Both the position numbers and the translations under genes were made by a program. From Clostridiales bacterium (GTDB taxonomy: Bacteria > Bacillota > Clostridia > Oscillospirales > Oscillospiraceae), in assembly GCA_004555205.1 (NCBI GenBank), contig SFIY01000005.1:1-64000 (forward strand): 64,000 bases of DNA, in the 5' to 3' direction. Each line of letters starts with the position of its first letter. Positions within the stretch are counted from its first letter, which is position 1. A model generated the notes under the pieces. It had not been told where the DNA came from. It searched no databases and saw only the letters and a list, made by a program, of their open reading frames with translations. This document shows positions 15,963-22,703 of the stretch, piece after piece.

Positions 15963-16682
15963 TTACTTAGTACGCGCAGATGCCTTCTGGGGATTACGGC
16001 CGGAAGCCTTCTGCGGGTTGTTGCTGATGCCGGACTCGACATTCTTGACGCGGTGGACCTTAACGGTGGACTTGATGGTAACCAAGCCGCCCTTGGGGCC
16101 GGGGATCGCGCCGCGAACAGCGATCAGGTTCAGCTCGGGATCGACCTTAACGATGTCCAGGTTCTGGATCGTGACGGTGTCGCAGCCCATCTGACCGGCG
16201 CCGATCTTGCCCTTGAAGATACGGGAGGGGTCAGTGGTGGAGCCCATGGAACCGGCATGGCGATGGACCGGGCCGCCGCCGTGGCTCATGGGGGTGCGCT
16301 GTGCGCCGTGGCGCTTGATAACGCCCTGATAACCGTGACCCTTGCTGGTGCCGGTCACGTCAACGAAGTCACCCTCAGCGAAGGTGTCAGCCTTGATGAT
16401 GTCGCCGATGTTCAGCTCGGCAGCATTCTCCAGGTTGAACTCACGCAGGTACTTCTTGGGGGCCACGCCGGCCTTGTTCAGGTGGCCCATTTCGGGCTTG
16501 GACAGCTTGCGCTCCGCAATGTCCTCAAAGCCCAGCTGCACAGCCTCATAGCCTTCCTTTTCGGAAGTCTTCTTCTGCACGACGACGCAGGGACCCGCTT
16601 CAATAACGGTTACGGGAATGACCTTGCCGTTTTCGTCGAAGATCTGAGACATGCCAACTTTCTTGCCGATGATTGCTTTCAT
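15963..16682 (-). CDS. rplC: 50S ribosomal protein uL3 with repeat-bearing C-terminal tail
   Basis: uL3, 239 residues against about 209 normally. Core motifs: MKAIIGKKVGMSQIFDENG and HGAQRTPMSHGGGPVHRHAG, which holds the glutamine methylated in E. coli. The additional end contains two near-copies of NPQKASGR/NPQKASAR. Its site GGAGGATCATAC precedes ATG at 16682. Confidence 0.97.
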   Translation of the reverse strand: MKAIIGKKVGMSQIFDENGKVIPVTVIEAGPCVVVQKKTSEKEGYEAVQLGFEDIAERKLSKPEMGHLNKAGVAPKKYLREFNLENAAELNIGDIIKADTFAEGDFVDVTGTSKGHGYQGVIKRHGAQRTPMSHGGGPVHRHAGSMGSTTDPSRIFKGKIGAGQMGCDTVTIQNLDIVKVDPELNLIAVRGAIPGPKGGLVTIKSTVKVHRVKNVESGISNNPQKASGRNPQKASARTK

Positions 16683-16833
16683 GTATGATCCTCCTTAAAG
16701 GTTATTGGTCTGCCGACGTAACCCGCCCGCCTTACGCAAGTCAGCGGGCATTGGGTTGCAAGCAATTTTGTTTTTGCCGCCACCGCGGCGGCAGGGACGC
16801 GTTGCGAGATCCTGTAATTAAATAATGTATCAA
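16683..16833. repeat. Structured spacer between rpsJ and rplC
   Basis: This 151-bp gap is long for the operon. AACCCGCCCGC (16720-16730) pairs with GCGGGC (16744-16749) plus GGGTT (16753-16757). TGCCGCC (16775-16781) pairs with GGCGGCA (16787-16793). Neither stem is followed by T residues on the operon strand, so these are not plain terminators. They could be mRNA control or processing sites. Confidence 0.55.
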
Positions 16834-17142
16834 TTACAGCTTGATCTCAATTTCCACACCGGCGGGCAGATCCAGAGACATCAGTGCCTCAACGGTCTTG
16901 GGCGTGGAATTGGTGATGTCGATCAGTCTCTTGTGCGTGCGGCGCTCGAACTGCTCACGGCTGTCCTTATACTTGTGGGTGGCACGCAGGATGGTGACGA
17001 TCTCCTTCTTGGTGGGCAGAGGGATGGGGCCGGACACGGTAGCGCCGGTGCGCTTGGCGGTCTCAACAATCTTCTCTGCGCTTTGGTCGATGACCTGGTG
17101 GTCATAGGCCTTCAGGCGAATGCGAATCATTTCTTTTGCCAT
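16834..17142 (-). CDS. rpsJ: 30S ribosomal protein uS10
   Basis: A 102-residue uS10 (MIRIRLKAYDHQVIDQSAEK; PLPTKKEIVTILRA), also NusE in antitermination. I use the ATG at 17142, after GGAGG at 10 bases; upstream in-frame codons lie in the leader. It is the first gene of the operon, with a leader of about 285 bases. Confidence 0.97.
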   Translation of the reverse strand: MAKEMIRIRLKAYDHQVIDQSAEKIVETAKRTGATVSGPIPLPTKKEIVTILRATHKYKDSREQFERRTHKRLIDITNSTPKTVEALMSLDLPAGVEIEIKL

Positions 17143-17428
17143 TTGGTTTGTTCCTCCATTTTCGTACGGTTTGTTTTGCTTGACCAACTTCCGTACGGCG
17201 AGAAATTCTTTATACGCTGTTCCGTGCGTATCATTCCGGCTCATAAGAAACACCGGCACAGATTGGCCGGTGCGCTTCTGGCGCAGCGATCTACGCTGAC
17301 GTAACAGAATCTCTCAGCCGCCCGATTATCGGACATACTCCCCGGAAGTTACCTCGAAAGTCGAGCAATCTCCCGGTTCATCGCATTTGTAAACGCTTCC
17401 GGGTGTGCAGCACCCAATTCGCGCGTAC
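17143..17428 (-). promoter_or_regulatory. Long structured leader of the S10 operon
   Basis: From the promoter at 17435-17463 to the rpsJ ATG there are about 285 transcribed bases without a convincing gene. Hairpins seen: GGGTG/CACCC at 17401-17415, CACCGGC/GCCGGTG at 17251-17272, and CGTACGG/CCGTACG at 17163-17197 directly upstream of the rpsJ ribosome site. This may be the binding site of an autoregulatory ribosomal protein (uL4 in known cases), but I cannot match a defined motif. Confidence 0.6.
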
Positions 17429-17434
17429 CCTCAC

Positions 17435-17463
17435 AGTATAAAAGAAATCCCCCTTGTTGTCAA
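17435..17463 (-). promoter_or_regulatory. Consensus sigma-A promoter of the S10 operon
   Basis: TTGACA (17463-17458) and TATACT (17440-17435) with exactly 17 bp between them. The -35 box falls in the loop and 3-prime flank of the hairpin at 17445-17470. Confidence 0.92.
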
Positions 17464-17472
17464 GGGGGATTT
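17445..17472. terminator. Terminator-like hairpin that contains the S10 -35 box
   Basis: AATCCCCCTTG (about 17446-17456) pairs with CAAGGGGGATT (17461-17471), and T-rich tails follow on both strands. It could stop transcripts from either side while its minus strand also supplies TTGACA for the S10 promoter. Confidence 0.75.
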
Positions 17473-18043
17473 TCTATTTTTTATAAGAATTTCCAACAGC
17501 CCGTATCAAACGGGACATTCCTACTATTTGTTCCTCAACCGCGGCGACGACGCCCTGTATCCTCACACGATTTACAGCCTTGTTTCCCGGGATTTCTACT
17601 TTGACGCATCGGCAGCGCCCGAAACAAGCGACGGCGCGCTTCTGTCTGCGTCGAATGCCGGGGAATTTATCCTGACGATGCAGAAAAACGGGGTCGTGAG
17701 AGAAAAAGCGCCCTTACCCTTGGCTCTCTCACAGAAAACCGATCCGGCGGACATTGCCGCCGATGCGGACACCGTGGCTATCATTCGGGTAAGCAGCGAA
17801 AACAACTTCAATCCCTATGTTTCGGCATACAGCACCAGCGTGGTGCAGTACTGCAAGGGCGGAGAGAACACCGTGTCCGCCGATATGCTGCTGCCGCCGG
17901 GGCTGAAGGCCGACACGGACTACTATGTGTTTTTGAAGAAGGACCCCAACGCACCCCAGAGCTATCTGCTGTGCTCCCGGAGTACCCCGGTTTTGGAGGT
18001 GACGGTGGAGAACGCCGCACTTGCCCGGACGCTGACAAAATAA
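17471..18043 (+). pseudogene. 5-prime-truncated gene for a two-repeat protein of unknown function
   Basis: The frame is open from about 17405, but the part up to 17471 is the S10 promoter/terminator DNA read in its coding frame. No ribosome site or good start is seen. The rest looks like a real protein. Two similar segments of about 80-90 residues can be lined up: TGHSYYLFLNRGDD...SLVSRDF in the first and ADTDYYVFLKKDPN...LLCSRSTP in the second, so the first repeat has lost its front half. The second repeat holds the pattern IIRVSSENNFNPYVSAYS. I do not recognise the family; exported lipoproteins of Clostridia have similar repeats. Probably a remnant left after a deletion; a GTG at 17405 is the only other start. 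Confidence 0.55.
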
Positions 18044-18054
18044 ATAGATAGAGC

Positions 18055-18081
18055 AATGGTGCGGAGATTCTCCGCACCATT
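18055..18081. terminator. Hairpin terminator between the remnant gene and proS
   Basis: AATGGTGCGGA (18055-18065) pairs with TCCGCACCATT (18071-18081). A T-rich tail follows on the plus strand. It lies between two converging genes, 11 bp past the first stop and 12 bp before the proS stop. Confidence 0.75.
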
Positions 18082-18092
18082 TGTTATTTGTA

Positions 18093-19532
18093 TCAGTAGG
18101 CCACGCCCCAGTAGATGTCGGTGGTGCAGTCCTTGCCGCACACCACGCACTTGCCGGTGGTGCCGGACTGCTCCAGCGGCATGCAGCGGCTGCTGACGCC
18201 GGCCTTTTCCTTCATGGCCAGCTCGCATTCCTGACTGCCGCACCACTTGGTACGGGCGAAGCCGCCCTTGCCCTGCGCCATGGCCTTGACTTCCTCCCAG
18301 GAGGTCATGTCAAAGCTGTTGTCCTCCAGATTCTTTTCCGCCATGCGGTACAGGTTGTCGTGGACATCCTGCAGCAGCTCAGCCACCTTGGTCTCCAGCT
18401 CATTAAGAGGCACAAAGGTCTTCTCGCCGGTATCGCGGCGGGCGATACAGCACTGCTCCTTCTCCATGTCCTTCGGGCCGATCTCCACACGCAGCGGCAC
18501 GCCCTTCATCTCGTACTGGGCAAACTTCCAGCCGGCAGACTGGTCGCTGTCGTCCATCTTCACCCGCAGACCGGCGGCCGTCAGACGGTCACGCAGCGCG
18601 GCAGCCGCCTCCGGTACGCCGGGCTTATGCTGTGCGATCGGCAGCACCACTACCTGAATGGGGGCGATGGCAGGCGGCAGCACCAGGCCGTTATTATCGG
18701 AGTGGGTCATGATGACCGCGCCGATCAAACGGGAGCTGGCGCCCCAGGAGGTCTGGAACGGATACTGCAGCTTATTGTCGCGGCCGGCAAAGGTCACATC
18801 GTAAGCACGGCTGAACTTGTCGCCGAAATAGTGGCTGGTGCCGGACTGCAGGGCCTTGTGGTCCTTCATCATGCACTCGATGGTGTAGGTGGCCTCGGCA
18901 CCTGCGAACTTTTCCTTATCGGTCTTGCGGCCCTTCACCACGGGCATGGCCAGATAGTTCCGGCAGAAATCCGCGTAGCAGTTGAGCTGCTGCTCGGTTT
19001 CGGCCTGCGCCTCTTCGGCCGTCTCGTGGATGGTGTGGCCTTCCTGCCACCAAAACTCCCGGGAACGCAGGAACGGGCGGGTGCTTTTCTCCCAGCGGAT
19101 GACGGAGCACCACTGATTATAGAGCATGGGCAGCTCGCGGTAGGAGTGCAGCACATGGGACCAGTGATCGCAGAACATGGTCTCAGAGGTGGGGCGGAAC
19201 GCCAAACGCTCCTCCAGCTTCTCGCTGCCGCCGTGGGTGACCCAGGCCACCTCAGGCGCAAAGCCCTGCACCAATTCACCCTCCTTCTTCAAAAGGCTCT
19301 CGGGAATCAGTACGGGCATGGCCACATTGGTGTGGCCGGTCTTCTTGAACTCGGCGTCCATCAGGCGCTGGATGTTCTCCCAAATGGCGTAGCCATAGGG
19401 CCGCAGGATCAAAAAGCCCTTCACGCTGGCATAGTCCACCAGCTCCGCTTTCAAACAGATGTCCGTATACCATTTGGCAAAATCCTCCTCCATGGAGGTG
19501 ATCGCTTCTACATTTCTCTGGTCTTTGGCCAT
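18093..19532 (-). CDS. proS: Prolyl-tRNA synthetase, archaeal/eukaryotic type without editing domain
   Basis: A 479-residue class II synthetase joining proline to tRNA-Pro. Class II motifs: motif 2 around WEKSTRPFLRSREFWWQEGH and motif 3 near the GASSRLIGAVIMTHSD stretch. The C-terminal part carries a Cys-rich zinc domain (WCGSQECE, CVVCGKDC) and ends with Tyr (WGVAY), both marks of the archaeal/eukaryotic-like form. It lacks the roughly 180-residue INS editing domain of the standard bacterial enzyme. A separate YbaK-family deacylase 1.8 kb away may supply editing. GGAG precedes the ATG, and the leader is about 50 bases, too short for a T-box. Confidence 0.95.
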   Translation of the reverse strand: MAKDQRNVEAITSMEEDFAKWYTDICLKAELVDYASVKGFLILRPYGYAIWENIQRLMDAEFKKTGHTNVAMPVLIPESLLKKEGELVQGFAPEVAWVTHGGSEKLEERLAFRPTSETMFCDHWSHVLHSYRELPMLYNQWCSVIRWEKSTRPFLRSREFWWQEGHTIHETAEEAQAETEQQLNCYADFCRNYLAMPVVKGRKTDKEKFAGAEATYTIECMMKDHKALQSGTSHYFGDKFSRAYDVTFAGRDNKLQYPFQTSWGASSRLIGAVIMTHSDNNGLVLPPAIAPIQVVVLPIAQHKPGVPEAAAALRDRLTAAGLRVKMDDSDQSAGWKFAQYEMKGVPLRVEIGPKDMEKEQCCIARRDTGEKTFVPLNELETKVAELLQDVHDNLYRMAEKNLEDNSFDMTSWEEVKAMAQGKGGFARTKWCGSQECELAMKEKAGVSSRCMPLEQSGTTGKCVVCGKDCTTDIYWGVAY

Positions 19533-19586
19533 TGTATATCTCCATTCTTACTTTTTCGTCATGGGGTAAAATCTCCCTGATCTATT

Positions 19587-19615
19587 ATTTTAACTTTTGG
19601 TGCGTAAATTGTCAA
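19587..19615 (-). promoter_or_regulatory. Sigma-A promoter of proS
   Basis: TTGACA (19615-19610), 17 bp, TAAAAT (19592-19587) on the minus strand, about 55 bp before the proS ATG. Confidence 0.85.
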
Positions 19616-19651
19616 GACAAGGCGCCCTGCCTCTTCCCTGAATTTTCCGGC

Positions 19652-19686
19652 AAAAAAAGCAAAGCCGCACAGAAGCGCGGCTTTGC
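19652..19686 (-). terminator. Terminator after the 45-residue membrane protein gene
   Basis: GCAAAGCCGC (19659-19668) pairs with GCGGCTTTGC (19677-19686). Seven T residues follow on the minus strand (19658-19652). Confidence 0.85.
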
Positions 19687-19752
19687 CTGCAGTATGTTGT
19701 TCATCGCTCCGGCGCCGGGCGGCGACAGCAAGCCTTTGGGCCGTTAAAACCT

Positions 19753-19890
19753 TTATCCTTCTTTAATAGCTTCCAGCAGCAGAAGGAAAAGGCCCAGTCC
19801 CTCCAGAATCAGGCCGATAAATCCCCAAAGAGGTACAATAGAGCTGCCGACGATGATAAGACCTAAATACAGAAAATTTCTTGCTTTCAT
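19753..19890 (-). CDS. Small membrane protein, 45 residues
   Basis: The ATG at 19890 has AAGGAG 7 bases before it. The peptide (MKARNFLYLGLIIVGSSIVP onward) is almost wholly hydrophobic, with two short membrane stretches joined by a turn at Pro-Leu-Trp-Gly, and ends LLEAIKEG. A clear terminator follows about 65 bp downstream. Ribosome site, hydrophobic pattern and terminator support a real gene; I do not recognise the family. A start 48 bases upstream is possible but has no site. Confidence 0.6.
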   Translation of the reverse strand: MKARNFLYLGLIIVGSSIVPLWGFIGLILEGLGLFLLLLEAIKEG

Positions 19891-20238
19891 ATCACTGCTC
19901 CTTACATAAATGTGTACTGCTAAATATGTTCTAATCAAGTGTTACATTTGCCAAGCTCGAACATAGGTCGCGCCCAGCCGTTGAAGAAATGCCATCCATC
20001 GTGCAAATCGTTTTTCATGATCCCGACATTTTTTCAACGCGGCTGTCCGTTTTGCTTCTCGGGGCAATCCGCTGCAGGGGCAGGAACTTGCGGCAAAATT
20101 CGTTCTTTAACCGCCCTTCTTTATTTTTATCCATTATATCGTATATCTTTCATAAAATGCAATAGTTTTTTGAAAAAATAATAGATTTATGACATACGAA
20201 GTCCCATTGCTTTTACAGCAATGGGACTCCTGATCCTC
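19891..20238. other. Gene-free 348-bp gap
   Basis: I see no convincing gene here on either strand. It ends with a hairpin, GTCCCATTGC (20201-20210) with GCAATGGGAC (20218-20227), downstream of the metallophosphoesterase gene on the minus strand; it lacks an immediate T run, so termination there would be weak. A promoter for the small membrane protein must lie in the right part of this gap's left end but no clear boxes are visible. Confidence 0.6.
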
Positions 20239-21321
20239 TTATTCCCTGTTGTCCATGGCGTCCAGCCCGAATCGCACTGCCTGTTCTATGCGATGCCGCT
20301 GTTCCTCGTCTTCTGCCGCGTCGTATTTCGCGCGCATCTGCCGCAGGAACAGGCCGCGCAGGGTGTCGTCATCACTTCGCGCCCACAGGTCCTGCTGCAA
20401 GCGCGTCTGATCGCGCACCTCCAGGTGATAGAACCGGTCTGCCAGCTCTGCCTGAATTTTTTCTGTGCGGATCGGCGCCATGCACTCACCTGTCAACAAG
20501 ATGCGGTAGATGTCATCCTCCGTCCGCAGGGGCAACTGGCGGCAAATCGCCTCCAGCGGCTCGCTGTCCGTCACATCCACGCGCAGGAGCTGATAGCGCC
20601 GCTTGGCAAAGGGCACAAAGTGCAGCCTGGCGCTCTCACTGTCAACTTCACCGAACAGAAAGCCCTTGTCGCCCAATTCATCAAAGCCGCGTCCCTCCAG
20701 GCAGCCGGGATAGGCATAGGCGGTGTTGCCCGCCTGCTGTACGCCGCTGCAGCCGTGCACATGGCCCAGCGCCAGATACGCAAGGCCGCTTTCGGCGATC
20801 TGCTGCACCGATATGGGGCGATAGCGGCTGTCTTTACTCCCTGTCTCGCCGTGCAGCACGCCCAAATGCAGCCATCCGTCCGACGGGGCAATATGGGTCA
20901 GAGGCAGCTCCGCCGCCGCCTCGCCCACAAAGGCCGCGCCGTGTACCACGCAGCCGTATTGGGGAAACGACACGCTCTCCATGGCGGCATGGCGGAAAAT
21001 ATGTACATTTTTCGGCCACATGATCCGGGCATAGGCGCTGCGCTCAGAGTAATAATCGTGGTTACCCGGCGCAATCACCACCTCACCGGCAAAGCGTTCC
21101 AGCTCCGCTGCCAACAGCTCGCCTGTCTGAGCGAAAACCGCCTCCGAGTCAAACAAATCGCCGCTCAGCAGCATCAGCTCCGCCTGATGGTCGTTGGCGT
21201 AGTCCACCAGCCGCGTCAGATTCTCGCGGCTCTCACGGCGGCGCTGCACCGCCTGCTCCGCCGTCAGCGCACCGTAGGCGCTGTCCAGATGGAAGTCGGC
21301 TGCATGTAAGATCCGCACCAT
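20239..21321 (-). CDS. Metallophosphoesterase of the DNA-repair exonuclease family (SbcD/YhaO-like)
   Basis: A 360-residue protein. The calcineurin-type phosphoesterase motifs are complete: HAADFHLD, GDLFD, GNHD, a His in LGVLHGETG, and LGHVHG. The first 240 residues are the catalytic domain; the rest resembles the cap region of SbcD/Mre11-like nucleases. The start at 21321 is one base from the stop of the YbaK gene, so it is probably coupled. No SbcC/YhaN-type ATPase lies beside it, so its partner, if any, is elsewhere. Family sure, substrate inferred. Confidence 0.85.
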   Translation of the reverse strand: MVRILHAADFHLDSAYGALTAEQAVQRRRESRENLTRLVDYANDHQAELMLLSGDLFDSEAVFAQTGELLAAELERFAGEVVIAPGNHDYYSERSAYARIMWPKNVHIFRHAAMESVSFPQYGCVVHGAAFVGEAAAELPLTHIAPSDGWLHLGVLHGETGSKDSRYRPISVQQIAESGLAYLALGHVHGCSGVQQAGNTAYAYPGCLEGRGFDELGDKGFLFGEVDSESARLHFVPFAKRRYQLLRVDVTDSEPLEAICRQLPLRTEDDIYRILLTGECMAPIRTEKIQAELADRFYHLEVRDQTRLQQDLWARSDDDTLRGLFLRQMRAKYDAAEDEEQRHRIEQAVRFGLDAMDNRE

Positions 21322-21322
21322 G

Positions 21323-21808
21323 TCAGGCTTCTTCCTGCCAGCCCTTGCAAACATCCACCCACTCCACAAAATTGGGGCCGCAGCAGGTCTGCAGTTCGTC
21401 GCAGGTCAGCTCAATGGCGGAGGCCGCACTGCCCACTGCGGGGAACACGGTGTCAAAACGCTTGAGGGAGATATCCAAATAGGTCTTTACATCCTCAGGC
21501 AGCGCAAAGGGGCAGACGCCGCCTACCGCATGGCCGATGCGCTCCACGGCTTCTTCGTGGGTCAGCATCTTGGCCTTGGCATGGAAATGGTGCTTGTACT
21601 TGCTGTTGTCCACCTTGGCATCGCCGGCAGCCACCACCAGAATGGGCTGCTCGTCCACCTTAAAGCTCAAGGTCTTGGCAATGCGGGCGCCTTCCACACC
21701 CACGGCCAGGGCGGCCAGCTCCACCGTGGCGCTGGACACCTCAAACTCCCGCATACGGTCCGCCACACCGTAGGGTGTCAAATATTCTCTCACCTTTTCA
21801 ACAGACAT
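21323..21808 (-). CDS. YbaK/EbsC-family aminoacyl-tRNA deacylase
   Basis: A 161-residue YbaK-like protein. Family marks: AKTLSFKVDEQPILVVAAGD, the KVDNSKYK helix, and GHAVGGVCPFALP. Members free mischarged amino acids from tRNA (Cys or Ala from tRNA-Pro and others). It sits between ymdB and the phosphoesterase gene, and 1.8 kb from an editing-domain-free proS, which fits a role in proofreading tRNA-Pro. Exact substrate cannot be told from sequence. Confidence 0.9.
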   Translation of the reverse strand: MSVEKVREYLTPYGVADRMREFEVSSATVELAALAVGVEGARIAKTLSFKVDEQPILVVAAGDAKVDNSKYKHHFHAKAKMLTHEEAVERIGHAVGGVCPFALPEDVKTYLDISLKRFDTVFPAVGSAASAIELTCDELQTCCGPNFVEWVDVCKGWQEEA

Positions 21809-21825
21809 TTTTGCAATCCTCCTTT

Positions 21826-22602
21826 TTATCGAATGTCAATGCGTTCCACATCTGTGCACAGGCCCGTATCGCTGTCCAGCGTGAAAATACAGCCCTGCGC
21901 CTTGCACGGACCGTCTGCCGGCGCGTAGCGTCCGGGCAAACCGCCCAAAAAGGTTTCCACCGATTGCTCTGGCCGGATACCCAGCACCGATTCCACCGCG
22001 CCGGTCATGCCCAGATCCGTGATATACCCCGTTCCCTTGGGGAACACCCGCTCATCGGCGGTAGGCACATGGGTGTGCGTGCCCCACATGGCGGAGATCC
22101 GTCCGTCCAGATAGTAGGCCAGTGCCAGCTTCTCACTGGTCGCCTGTGCGTGGAAATCCAGCAGGGTAAAGGTGGGTTTATCTCCGCTTTTCAGCAGTTT
22201 ATCCGCGGTGGTAAACGGGTTGTCCGCCTTCCAGTCCAAATCGCATCTCCCGATCAGCACCATCACGCCCACGCTGAACGCGCCGCAGTCATACACCGCC
22301 CAGCCCCGTCCGGGCGTACGGGGTGCGAAGTTGGCAGGGCGCAGAATATAGCGGTTTTCCTCCAGATAGTCGGCGATCTTCATCTTGCCCCATGTGTGGT
22401 TGCCCAGTGTGATCACGTCGGCGCCTGCGGCAAACAGATCGTCCGCCTGCTGCGGCGTCAGGCCGGTGCCGGAAATATTTTCGCCGTTGATGACGGTAAA
22501 GTCAATGCTCTTCAGCTTCTTGACCTGACGCAGGTGCCGCGCCAGATGCGCCGTCCCTGCTTCGCTGGTCACATCACCGATTGCCAGAATATGGTAGAGC
22601 AT
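21826..22602 (-). CDS. ymdB: YmdB-family metallophosphoesterase
   Basis: A 258-residue member of the TIGR00282 family. Metal-site motifs are present: AIGDV, NGENISG, LGNHTWG, DFHAQATSEK and WGTHTHVPTADER. Bacillus YmdB cleaves 2-prime,3-prime-cyclic nucleotides and influences biofilm formation. The start at ATG 22602 with GAAGGGAG upstream removes a spurious N-terminal run. It follows rny but has its own promoter, as a terminator lies between. Confidence 0.93.
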   Translation of the reverse strand: MLYHILAIGDVTSEAGTAHLARHLRQVKKLKSIDFTVINGENISGTGLTPQQADDLFAAGADVITLGNHTWGKMKIADYLEENRYILRPANFAPRTPGRGWAVYDCGAFSVGVMVLIGRCDLDWKADNPFTTADKLLKSGDKPTFTLLDFHAQATSEKLALAYYLDGRISAMWGTHTHVPTADERVFPKGTGYITDLGMTGAVESVLGIRPEQSVETFLGGLPGRYAPADGPCKAQGCIFTLDSDTGLCTDVERIDIR

Positions 22603-22635
22603 GGTTTGGCTCCCTTCTCTGTTATATAATAGTGT

Positions 22636-22663
22636 ATTATACCACAAAACCACCTGCTTGCAA
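22636..22663 (-). promoter_or_regulatory. Promoter of ymdB-ybaK-phosphoesterase operon
   Basis: TTGCAA (22663-22658), 16 bp, TATAAT (22641-22636), placed right after the rny terminator. Confidence 0.8.
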
Positions 22664-22700
22664 CAAAAAAAGAGATGCCGCAGCGGCATCTCTTTTTTTG
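22664..22700. terminator. Strong terminator after rny
   Basis: AAAAAAAGAGATGCCG and CGGCATCTCTTTTTTT flank a three-base loop. T runs lie on both sides, so it can work in both directions. Confidence 0.92.
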
Positions 22701-22703
22701 TGT

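Noticed and set aside
19533..19586. T-box riboswitch upstream of proS
   Set aside because: The promoter lies only about 55 bp from the ATG, so there is no room for a T-box stem I or antiterminator.
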